A DNA stretch of 64,000 bases from Mucor racemosus. Its lineage: Eukaryota; Mucoromycota; Mucoromycetes; Mucorales; Mucoraceae. Position numbers and translations under genes: made by a program. Location of the stretch: NCBI GenBank assembly GCA_027405735.1, contig JAPEHQ010000010.1, positions 1,240,001-1,304,000 of the forward strand, read 5' to 3'. Positions 54,920 through 64,000 of this stretch are shown here, piece after piece; positions within the stretch are counted from its first letter, which is position 1, and each line of letters starts with the position of its first letter. Under the pieces are notes generated by a model. That model saw only the letters and a list, made by a program, of their open reading frames with translations, did no database searches and had not been told where the DNA came from.

Positions 54920-55830
54920 TACTATGGTATATCTAAGTTTTAAATAAAAAAGCTTTTTTTTTTTACTTTTCTTATATTTAGCCATGTATGGTCTGAAAAT
55001 TCAGTTTTTGTAGCGGACATTTTCGGCGCTTGTTTTATCCTTACCAACACTCATGATTTAGATAAAAAAACAGAAAAATCAAATTTTGATACCAAAATCA
55101 ACGTTTAAATGTACTACAATGTGAGAGAAAATTGTAGCCATAACTAATACACATTTTGTGAAAGCTTAATATCAAACGTTTAATAATCAAACTTTGTACT
55201 TTTGCCCCAAAAACGGATTTTTGATTAAAGGATTTTCATGTAATATTTTGCAATAAAAATGTTTGTTATTTGTTATTGAGCAAATAGAGCGCTTAAATCT
55301 GTACATGTGTATATTTTTGTTTTTGTAATTGGTAGTATAATTAACTCTAGATTTGCAAAATCAAAAAAAAAAAATTAAAAAATGTCAAAATTGATGATCT
55401 GGACAAGAATAATTTTTGAAATTAATATTCCGCTTATAAGCCTTGTGAGTCTTAAAAATAAGAGATTTTATAATACTTGAGAGCTTTTTCAAGAATTCAC
55501 AATGCTGTACCCACTTGATTCAAGCTTATTGCCGTAAGCCATTATACATGTTAGTATCGTGTGGTAATTTATTCGATGATAATATAGTCTTACTTTATAA
55601 TTATTGCACTGGAGGTGATTTAGATTAAGTTTTAATCTTACCCCCCCAATATCATAAACAACATAAACATGGCCATCACTGGGACCTATTGCCACCTTTT
55701 ACCCTCTTTGTCCCAAGCCAATTTATTCAATGCTTTACCAGAACTAACTTAATTAACTTACAAATGGTTCTTCGGTATTTGCATTCAAATTCCGTAAATT
55801 AAATTGACTGGTTCCATCTGACAGTAGTAT
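54920..55830 (-). mobile_element. Dynein-fragment repeat element, copy 3 (inverted)
   Basis: Minus-strand copy. The coding relic at about 55640-55830 reads DGTSQFNLRNLNANTEEPFV and, after a break, VAIGPSDGHVYVVYDIGG. The non-coding body then runs to TACTATGGTATATC at 54920. Stops and a shift disrupt the coding part, and a C-run at 55640 marks the end. Confidence 0.7.
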
Positions 55831-56395
55831 CAAGCGTATCATTAGCTCGCCGTATTATGATAAATAAATGCCAATCTAAAATTAGAAACATCCCATTGGC
55901 ATTGTTATAAACTATGAAAAGCTTGATTTTTAATAATACAGCAATTAAAAAAAACAAGATGATACTAATAGCATATGGTGAGTATTCAACATCTAAGTAA
56001 GTTTGATAAAATATGCTTTCAAACCCTTTTAAAAATCCTGAGGCAAACACAACATCTTGGTCCTGTAATTTCTATCCATCAAAGTGTTGCGATTTCCACT
56101 ACACAATGAATGCACTTTTTATCTATCGTGACCTCGATGTACATTGTTGGATGGATATCAGTTTTTTACCAGCTGTATTTTCTTTAATTCATTAATATTG
56201 TTTAAATATATACAATGAATAACTAGAAAATAAAGTTAAAAAAAACTAGATATATTTATTGAGTATATTGTAGGTAAAAAAGATAATGAATCCATCTCGA
56301 ACGACATCAGGATTCAGGGTATTTATATGTTTTGGAAGCGTGGATATAGAGTCTACAATACAGAGTGTATGAAGGGATGATTTCATCATCTTGAG
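55831..56395. other. Intergenic between repeat elements
   Basis: The minus-strand frame 55799-56050 has a hydrophobic stretch but fuses into the dynein relic and shows no motif. No gene called. Confidence 0.35.
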
Positions 56396-57123
56396 TGCAG
56401 TAAATTGCGAAGTTATTTACTAAAATAAAAAAATATAAAAAATAAAAGCAGTAGAAATACAATTATAATCAGCTAAAGTTTTTATTACAAAAGATTTCTG
56501 AAGAGTTAAAATAATTGAAAAGTATGAGGGTATTTATAGTGATTTGGAGAACTTGGATACCATCAGACTTGAATGGATGTATATTTAGTAATCTTCCAGT
56601 TTTGAGTACATTGTTATTGATATGATATTTTAAGGGGTAAATTGTGTAGAGCATTGACCATAAGGGATTGTATGTCAAGTGTGACAATATCGACCTTTTG
56701 GGAAAATGGTTGTTTTGTTTATTTCTGTTATATCTATTTTATGTAACCTTGATTTTTAAGGGATAGTTTTTTATATGCTTGAATCTTATTTATATTGATA
56801 GTGCAACTTCGATGTAGATGAGTAGTTGACTAAATTAATATCTTTGTTTATTATCATTATTGATTTCGATAGAATCCTGTTTTGATATATATGTCATTTG
56901 TGTAATTGATTGCGCCGTGACCAAGGGTGCTATCATCTACACGACATGTATGGTTCAAAAAGGGTATTTCATATTTTTAGCATGCGTTTGTTATTGTGTT
57001 CAATTGAAGCGTTTGTTTATTATTGTTGTTCACATTTCAAGTGGCATCATATTTTATGAGCGACACTTGGAATTTAGGTTGTTTTATTTTTATCAAGCGT
57101 TTTTAGTATGTAATTCCACTGCA
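56396..57123 (-). mobile_element. LTR copy 2 (inverted), with an internal insertion
   Basis: Same element as 28206-28747 on the other strand, with the same TGCAGT...ACTGCA ends, but 728 bp long. The extra sequence, roughly 56868-57010, sits between two copies of an AATAATAAACAAA-like motif that is single in the first copy. Flanks (TTGAG left, TAGTC right) do not form a duplication, so it may have been rearranged after insertion. Confidence 0.75.
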
Positions 57124-57944
57124 TAGTCTATGTCATAAACAAATATTTAGTCATATTGAACGATGATTTGTAGCATTACCAAAAAAAAAAAAAGAATAAA
57201 TGCTTCAAGAGTTTTCTGCATACCAAATTATGCAATTTATTAGTAGCAATAATTGCACTTAACTATGCTTTTTAAACCTATTGATGTTAATCAGAATAAT
57301 GAGAACTTTCATTCAAAAGTAAGCTTTGCTTTATACATTTACATTCACCCATTCAATAAATGACATTGAGTTTATTATCCGTTATATCAATCAACCAACT
57401 CCATTTTGGTTTGATACATTTGACAACTAAAAGCCTAAATTACACTTGAGCCATCAGGTATTGCCACAAAAAATTTTTGTACAGGTCGACGAAGCATCAC
57501 AATTTGGATAATTTTTTTGTGTTAATAGATCTGAGCTCTCTCACACATTTATAAATCTCTGCATGAGCCATATCTCTATCTGTTTAATTTAACTAAAATA
57601 CATTGAACGCCAACATCGTACTTGATGATAAAACGTCTTACTTTATTGCGTGTCAACACAACTAATTTAATGCTAGTTTAGCATCAGCAGTTGAATCAGA
57701 TAAATTTGAGATTAAACAACCCCTTTTAATAGTTTTGCATATCATGAGCTAGTAATGGACCGTTATTATAGATACACTAATCAAGGATGGTGAGTTAACC
57801 CCTCTAATGGACGAATGAGTTGATTATTAGCATAAATGAAACATTAAAATCAAATATAATAGCAATTGAATGAACAAGAGATGATAAACCATGTAAATTA
57901 GCATAATTGGGTTGTTTCAAGCGTTTTGAACTGAATATGCCTTT
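57124..57944. other. Intergenic, AT-rich
   Basis: An A-run at 57181-57193; no gene or repeat recognised. Confidence 0.35.
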
Positions 57945-58105
57945 ATTTTTGACCTATAAAAAAATTAATTTATTAGTAAAATCAATTAACAAGTAATCAT
58001 TATGATGTACTTTTGATAGTTGGTGGTGGTATACAAGACAACATCTCGTTTTCCTCTTCTTGGCTGTTGGCCACTAAATAGAAACAAATATTTTTTAGAA
58101 TGGAC
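57945..58105 (-). repeat. Duplicated exon-intron fragment, copy 2 (inverted)
   Basis: Inverted match of 51262-51420. The exon-like part reads GQQPRRGKRDVVLYTTTNYQ. Similarity stops at GGTCAAAA, exactly where the dynein fragment begins in the other location, so the two modules are separable. Confidence 0.6.
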
Positions 58106-58161
58106 AGAATCTATAATTCTGTACATACAGGCTTTTCGTTGTGCTTGTGTTGTGCAGTTTC

Positions 58162-58222
58162 TTTTGTTGTGCCCATGTGCATCTTATTATCTTTTTAGCC
58201 ATATTCAGTGGGCACAACAAAA
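58162..58222. repeat. 14-bp perfect inverted repeat (possible MITE-like element)
   Basis: TTTTGTTGTGCCCA at 58162-58175 and TGGGCACAACAAAA at 58209-58222, loop 33 nt. Outer sequences GTTGTGCAG / CTTGTGCAGCAC add partial symmetry. Confidence 0.7.
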
Positions 58223-60051
58223 TCATCTTGTGCAGCACAGGTCAGCCATAGTGCGTATTCATTTGTACACATTTTTGTAGATATCTCCACGAAAAATCAA
58301 TATTTTGAAAAACCTAAATTAGGTCCGAGAGAGCTCAACGGGATTGATGACATAAATGTAAAAGAAATGCTACTCAATTCAACGAACATTCCGAAATCCA
58401 TTACAAAAATACCAAAAAAAAATGAAAAAAAAATAAAAGTGCTCAGAAATTTTTTATACTGAAATATGCTATAGAGGGCTTGAAAACAAGTACTTTTTAT
58501 TACTAGGAAGTATTAGTATAGCTTAATGTTTTGCAGAGATATGAAGCCTCAAAGTTTTTGATTTTTAGCAGTGAAATTCGTGTAAAAATCTGAAACATTA
58601 GTATTGAAAAATTTATACCAACTGCAAAAAATAGGATATTTCCGGATACTCATTTTTGGATTAAAGTTGAACATCTCAGGTACATTGGCATATAATTTTT
58701 TCTTTTTGTTATTTAGTCAAAAAAAAAAGTAGAGTAGAGATAAAAGTAAGACCTAGTTTTCCAGTTAAAAGCTGTAAATTTTACGTGTTTTTGCGTCTTT
58801 TGAGAGAAATGAGGTAAATTTAGGAACAGGCAGCATAATGCGGCCAACTCATATATATTTTGTACTGTCTAAGGCATATCCTGAAAAGCGTTTAATATGG
58901 AATTAGTTATAGAAAAGACAGAACGCTTCGACTTCGAAAATTAGCGATTTTGAATTTTTGATTTCAGTTGCTTCAAATTCGAGTTTTTTATACTGGCTTT
59001 TTTAGCGCTGCAATTGCAACTGACAGCTCTGGAAGTTAAATTGTTTATCTCCATGGCCTATATGCATGAGTGATAAGGAAATAGTTGATGTTTTGAGAAC
59101 CCTAGGCCAAATACGGAATTCCAATGGCTATAAATAAGACTTATTGACTATAATCTGAAGGCGTTTTGTATGATGTTTTAGACAGCAAAAAAAAAAAAAA
59201 AAACTTTTTAAGCAATGGATATTATTTTTTGAAGCATAAATATGGTCTATCATTATTGCTAAATTTTGATTAAATCAAGTTTTAGTATATCTTCTGCCTT
59301 TATTTTGCATTTGTATCCTATATCGTTATGAGTCGAAAACAAGTGCTTTTGATTTGAAACCATTAAAGTTGTATTTTACTTCTTTACTGCATTCATAAAT
59401 ATATTGCACAAAACACATTGCATTGCTGTTACTATTATGTAATAGACAAGGATAAGCCTCTCAAATATCGAAGACTTTGAAAAACTCCCAAAAATACTGC
59501 AAGTGCCATGCTTTTTTTTTTACGCAATAGAGTTCTTTATTTGTGTGCATGATAAACACCATATTTTTGCCTAATACTACAGATAATTGCTGTCTTGATC
59601 TCCCTTATGAGTTGAAATAATTTTTTTGATTTGCAGAACAACAGGCAAAATCGCCACCACAAGTACTGCGTTTTTTCGCTTTTCCGTGACCGTAGTGTGT
59701 TACTTTCATCTCAAATTTTTTTCTTCAAGCCCTTCAAAATCCCTATAATTTGACAAGAAAAAAGTCTAATTTTTTTTACTTTTCACTTTTATTTACCTTT
59801 GAAATCTCATCTTTAGGAGGGATCAACCAGCCGCTTTGTGTCCTTTTAATAACAAACTGTTTACAAATACATCACACTCTGCAACAGCGCTGCTTGTCAT
59901 AGAAAACTCTTACTAAAGCTGAGATCCTGGCATATTAATCATCGAGAAAATATCTAGCTTTACTTTCAGAATTTTTACTCTGAAACATCTTGGAAATACC
60001 CACACGCGCATCACTATTATATTTCATACTATTTCTATCATCATTTGAATA
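58223..60051. other. Intergenic, and promoter of the NET-like gene
   Basis: No gene is seen over 1.8 kb. The 84-codon frame 58208-58462 is A-rich without motif. The last few hundred bases precede the NET-like gene and hold its promoter. Confidence 0.35.
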
Positions 60052-61963
60052 ATGGGAGGGTAAGTCTACTCGAGATGTATATTTGAAATTTTTTTTTCCT
60101 GACCTTTTTCGGTTTCCCATGGTCACAGAGTTACAATTGCCCACCAGCCTAACAACGAAGTTGTAAATGACGAGAGTTATTCTACAAACTTTCCCGTTGA
60201 TGTCAAGCTTGACGCTAATAATCAATCTTTGAATGATGAACAATTTAATCAATTATTCGCTACGTCTACCGAATGGTCAAATAACTTACCTGTTGAAGAT
60301 TTGACTGGTGAAGTTCAAGAACTTATGATGAGGTACAACATGTAATTTTTTTTTGTGTCGCCGTTCACATATTAACTAGGCTAGTAGAGAATCAATGAAC
60401 TCATGGTTGCAGCCTTGGGGAGAAAATGCAACTTGCCTATCTGATTTCGATACTCAAATGTATGCCCAGTCAATTCAACTCGAAAATCTCTTTGGTCAAA
60501 ATCAAATTGATTTTACTCAAGATATCAATCAAACTGCATTTTATGATGAGTTGGCTTTTGGTAAGATTTGAATCTTAGTTTGTTGGACTCGAAAGTTAAA
60601 CCTGTCTATTTTTTAAGCACCCGATGATGGATCCCTTAATCTTAGTGCTCCCACCTCCTCTGCCTCTTCTCCTTCTGATAGCTCTACTCAGATTAGCCCT
60701 GTTGTTCAATCTGCTCCGGATGTTCATATTGAACAACTTGAAGAAAAAAATATTATTGTTGAAAGATTACATGTTTTAGAGAAAGATGATGCCGATGTTA
60801 CTATCGAGGAAGAAGAAAATGACATTGTTGTCGAAGAAGAACAAGAAGAAATTGTCTTGAACAGTAATATGCTGAAGCGTAGAAGAAGTTCATCAAGTAG
60901 CAGTGGTAGCTCTGACGATTCTAGTTCTGGCTCCTCATCTGAAGAAGAGTCTGACTCTGAAGATGAAAATGTCATTCCTACTACAGTTGCCAACATGAGT
61001 AGTCGTGGTCGTTATGCTTCATCCTCTGATTCTGAATCTGAATCTGAAGCAACACCTGGTCGTCGCTCGCGTGCTGTCTCTCCAATTGCAAATCCTTATG
61101 TCTATATGCATAAACGTCAAATTGAAGAAACTTTACTGGATCGTATTACCAATAGTCTTGATCCTGAGAAACTGCCTGGTATTTTACCCATTTTATCACC
61201 CGAGTCAAATCAACAAGAAGATGAGGTAGAAATTGATCTGTCTTGCTTAGCTCGTGAGCAATTAGTTCAAGTTTTATCTTATGTCGATGCTTGTATTCTG
61301 GAACAAAATGGTGGCCCTGCTGTCAATGTTGAACATTATATCAATAAGAAGCCTAAAGGCCCTCGCACTCGACCTGCACTTGTAGATAAAAAGGTCCAAC
61401 GTAGGCGTAAACCTAATAAGCCCAAGACAAAATCTCGTGCAGAGTTGACTGAAGATATCGATGCTGGTTCATCATCTGACGACGAAGACGAAGAGGTTGA
61501 TTATGCCATGTCAAAACCTAAGCAAGTTACTGAGGGCCCTATCTCCATGGCTTCTTTGTCCAAAAAGAATGATACAGTCAAGAGTCGTAAAAGACCTGCA
61601 GCAAAGAAAAGTAAAGGTCGTCGTAATGATGATGATGCCCTTGTTTCTTCATCGATTCATGTTATTCAGGATCCCGATAGTATTGCAATTTCAAGACCTA
61701 AAAGACGAGCAGCTGTTCATAAGCGTCGTTTATTGGAAGAAATGCTTGCTCCTTCAGATGATGATGAAGAAAATCAAGAAGAAGAAGATGATGATAGTCC
61801 ATTAGTTGTATTTGGAGAAGAAACAATGGATCTTGATGTGATAGATAATTGTACAATTATGCATCAAGTACCGGTGATAGAAACCGAACAAATTGTAACA
61901 TTATCGTCAGTAGTTGAAGAGGATAGTGAAGATACCGATGAAGAAATTGATATTATGTGTTAA
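60052..61963 (+). CDS. Acidic nuclear protein with NET-like domain, 4 exons, 8-nt first coding exon
   Basis: Exons 60052-60059, 60129-60332, 60385-60560 and 60618-61963 total 1734 nt (577 aa) in frame. Residues 1-170 are polar and acidic; then come a Ser/Asp/Glu-rich stretch, a NET (BET extra-terminal)-like segment at about 311-358 (EKLPGILPILSPESNQQEDE, VEIDLSCLAREQLVQVLSYV) and several Lys/Arg clusters that would act as nuclear localisation signals, ending in an acidic tail. NET segments bind short basic peptides of chromatin proteins; FAM199X-type proteins have a similar segment, so either relation is possible. The first coding exon is ATGGGAGG followed by GTAAGT, so a different upstream start cannot be excluded. 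Confidence 0.7.
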
Positions 61964-62345
61964 TTTTTTCTCTCACCCCCCCCCCCCTCTTTTCTTATAT
62001 ATATATATATTTTATTCATCACACAAACACAACTCACATATTTACAACACCAAAATCATTTAATTATCCATCATCTATTATATTCCACCCAATCTTAAAA
62101 GCAATTTTGTTTTCTCTTATTTTTTTACATATAAAATGTTTTCATTTTTTGTTACCTTTTAAAATTTTTAATGGTATCTTTAGACGTCTTTTATTCTGTC
62201 TGTTTCTTTTTGTACCATACACATTAGATTTAAAGTTCTTCTGAGTTTTGATGGGAAATCTATAAAATTGCCTTGTTCACATTTTGTCTATTCGAATCAT
62301 TCTTCTTCTTTTTCTTCTTAATTACTTTTTCTTTTATTTGATAAA
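61964..62345. promoter_or_regulatory. Intergenic: C-run, TA repeat and promoter of the GGT gene
   Basis: A run of about 13 C at 61976-61988, then (TA)n at about 61998-62010. The pyrimidine-rich stretch cattcttcttctttttcttc at 62297-62318 lies just before the ATG at 62346. No gene is seen. Confidence 0.5.
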
Positions 62346-64000
62346 ATGACAGTTGGTTCGTTACCATTTATTTCTCGTCGTTCCACTGTTTATGGAACTC
62401 ATGCCATTGTGTCAAGTTCGTAAGGTTTATAATTATTGACTCAATAGGATGCAAATCTAAATCATTTAATTAGCCAACCTTTAGCAACTCAAGCTGGTAT
62501 TGATATTCTAAAAAAAGGTGGAAATGCAGCTGTAAGTTGTTTTTATCTCCTAATATTGAAATCTACAGTATTTCTAATCATTCACACGATATAGGACGCT
62601 GCTGTTGCTGTTGGTAATACACCATAGATTTAACATTTACCCGGTTACTAATTCAAATTGTTTTGTGTAGCTGCTGCATTGAATGTCACTGGTAAGTTAG
62701 ATTGATGACAAACTATGAGTGTATATCAACAATCCTTAATCTTTTCTCAAGAACCGGGATCAACAGGCATTGGTGGTGATGCCTTTTGTCTCTTTTATAG
62801 CGCAAAATCTAAAACAGTAAAGGGTCTCAATGGATCAGGAAGGTAACAATAAATAAATCATTAAACAGATCCAGTATTAAAATCATAATAGAACTCCCGC
62901 AGCTCTGACCTTGGAGCACCTTCGCAAAGAAGGCATTACAGGCTCCTCTCTACCAACCACTACTGCTCATGCTGTAACTGTGCCTGGTGCTGCTGCTGCC
63001 TGGGTCGATACTGTCAAAGAATTTGGTTCTGGTAAAATTGATCTTACTACTATTCTTACTCCTGCAATTGATCTTGCTGAAAATGGGTAAGAAGGCATAC
63101 TATAATATTTATGGATGGGATTGTTACTCAACTTCCTTTTTACAGATTCCCTGTATCGCATATTTCTGCCAATTCTGTAAGCAAAGACCATTAGATCCAT
63201 CTTTTTAAAATTCTAACGCTCATCCTAAAATTTAGTGGAATGAAGAAACCAAGCAATTAATTGAAGCTAACCCTGGTACTCATGTTGAATGGCTCATTGA
63301 CAATAATAGAGCACCCAAAGAAGGTGAAATTATGTCTGTTCCCACACTTGCCCAGTAAGAATAGTATATTATTCCTTTTTGTATAACGTCTGATACTAAA
63401 ATCAAATCCAACAGAACCTTCCGAACCCTCGGTACTGAAGGCAAAGAAGGCTTTTATGGGGGTCGCATTGGTGAGGCCATTATAGATGCTCTCAAATCAA
63501 GAGGTGGAGTAATGACATTGGAAGACCTTGCTCAACATAATTCTGAGCTTATTGAACCTATTTCTCTTGATTATCATGATTGGACTGTTTGGGAAATTCC
63601 TCCCAATGGACAAGGCATTACCACGTTGATTGCATTGGGCATTATTGAAGAACTCGAGAAATCAGGTCGTATTGACTTTAAAGACATTAAGCATAATTCT
63701 GCCGAGTATGTACATATTGTCACAGAAGCCCTTCGTCTTGCTTTCGCTGACACCAGACATTATGTTGCTGATCCTCAAACGGAACATGTTCCCACAGAGG
63801 CTCTTTTGAGCAAAGAGTATCTCAAAGAACGTTCAGAGCTCATTGATTTGAATTATAGAAACAGTGATATTAGCAAAGGCTACCCCGAGAAGAGCGGAAA
63901 TACAGTTTATTTTTCAGTTGTAGACGAGGAAGGCAACGCTTGTAGTTTTATTGTAATTATAGTCACATATATCTTTGCTTGCACGAGCTAACTATGTTTT
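62346..64000 (+). CDS. Gamma-glutamyltransferase-family Ntn hydrolase, at least 10 exons, truncated at window end
   Basis: Family enzymes are made as a proenzyme that cleaves itself before a Thr and then hydrolyses or transfers gamma-glutamyl or related amides. Exons 62346-62419, 62474-62531, 62595-62613 (19 nt), 62671-62691 (21 nt), 62752-62842, 62892-63086, 63146-63176, 63236-63354 and 63415-63952 join in frame; the next exon lies beyond 64000. Landmarks: [37 protein letters not shown], which I give in parts as [17 protein letters not shown] and [38 protein letters not shown]; and the nucleophile Thr366 in [20 protein letters not shown]. No signal peptide or anchor is seen at the N-terminus, so it resembles the soluble YwrD-type branch rather than surface GGT. 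The donor is GTAATT at 63953. Confidence 0.9.

Noticed and set aside
56860..57126. Cys/Ile-rich 88-codon ORF
   Set aside because: Lies wholly within the inverted LTR copy and is not open in the other copy.
60724..60996. Minus-strand Ser-rich ORF
   Set aside because: Antisense to the acidic/Ser-rich part of the NET-like gene.
1..64000. CRISPR array, operons, riboswitches or ribosome-binding sites
   Set aside because: The sequence is eukaryotic; the short tandem repeats found (19-bp minisatellite, microsatellites) have no spacer structure.

Overview
The window is nuclear DNA of a filamentous fungus. It is strongly AT-rich, genes carry several short introns (mostly 50-75 nt, GTAAGT/GTATGT donors, TAG/CAG acceptors), and the protein set (EDEM/Htm1, lipin/Pah1, Cox11, eIF5A, a DHHC acyltransferase, Old Yellow Enzyme, BAR-domain Rho regulators) is that of a basal fungus. 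The mix of gene families and repeats suggests Mucoromycota, probably Mucorales. That placement is inference; there is no rRNA marker to confirm it. All gene models are hand-spliced: every multi-exon model listed stays in one reading frame across its junctions, except where I state a break.

Layout: 0-3 kb, LINE 3' end, sorbitol-type dehydrogenase, small GPI-type wall protein. 3-6.3 kb, repeat land with a decayed TnpB/Fanzor-like gene and a 337-bp duplicated segment. 6.4-8.2 kb, a gene with a PD-(D/E)XK-like motif and a one-base frameshift. 9-18.3 kb, a dense block: EDEM-like mannosidase with PA domain, lipin phosphatidate phosphatase, a small mitochondrial-type protein, a Q/P-rich small protein, EIF1AD and a PPxY-type membrane protein. 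18.3-22.8 kb, a 5'-truncated LINE with target-site duplication, a broken gene and a Tc1/mariner scar. 22.8-26 kb, OYE reductase, DHHC acyltransferase and a possible small zinc-knuckle gene. 26-30.7 kb, gene-poor with a solo LTR. 30.7-35.1 kb, a Tuba-like DH-BAR-SH3 RhoGEF and eIF5A. 36-38 kb, a repeat carrying a dynein intermediate chain fragment. 39-46.1 kb, Cox11, a PH protein and an F-BAR RhoGAP. 46-60 kb, mostly repeats, with one tRNA-Asp(GUC). 60-64 kb, a nuclear NET-like acidic protein and a gamma-glutamyltransferase-family gene running off the end.

Functional links: a RhoGEF with a BAR domain and a RhoGAP with an F-BAR domain lie 9 kb apart and would act as opposing regulators of Rho/Cdc42 at curved membrane; the PH protein lies between them. 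The rest are housekeeping genes with no evident operon-like logic, although two gene pairs are packed very tightly (3' ends 7 bp apart at 17.7 kb; starts about 135 bp apart at 17.0 kb).

The most unusual material is in the repeats: a TnpB/Fanzor-type nuclease remnant, a repeat family that carries exons of cytoplasmic dynein intermediate chain in three places (two of them a near-identical inverted pair), a solo LTR with perfect 5-bp duplication, and two poly(A)-tailed retroposons with clear 12-15 bp target-site duplications.
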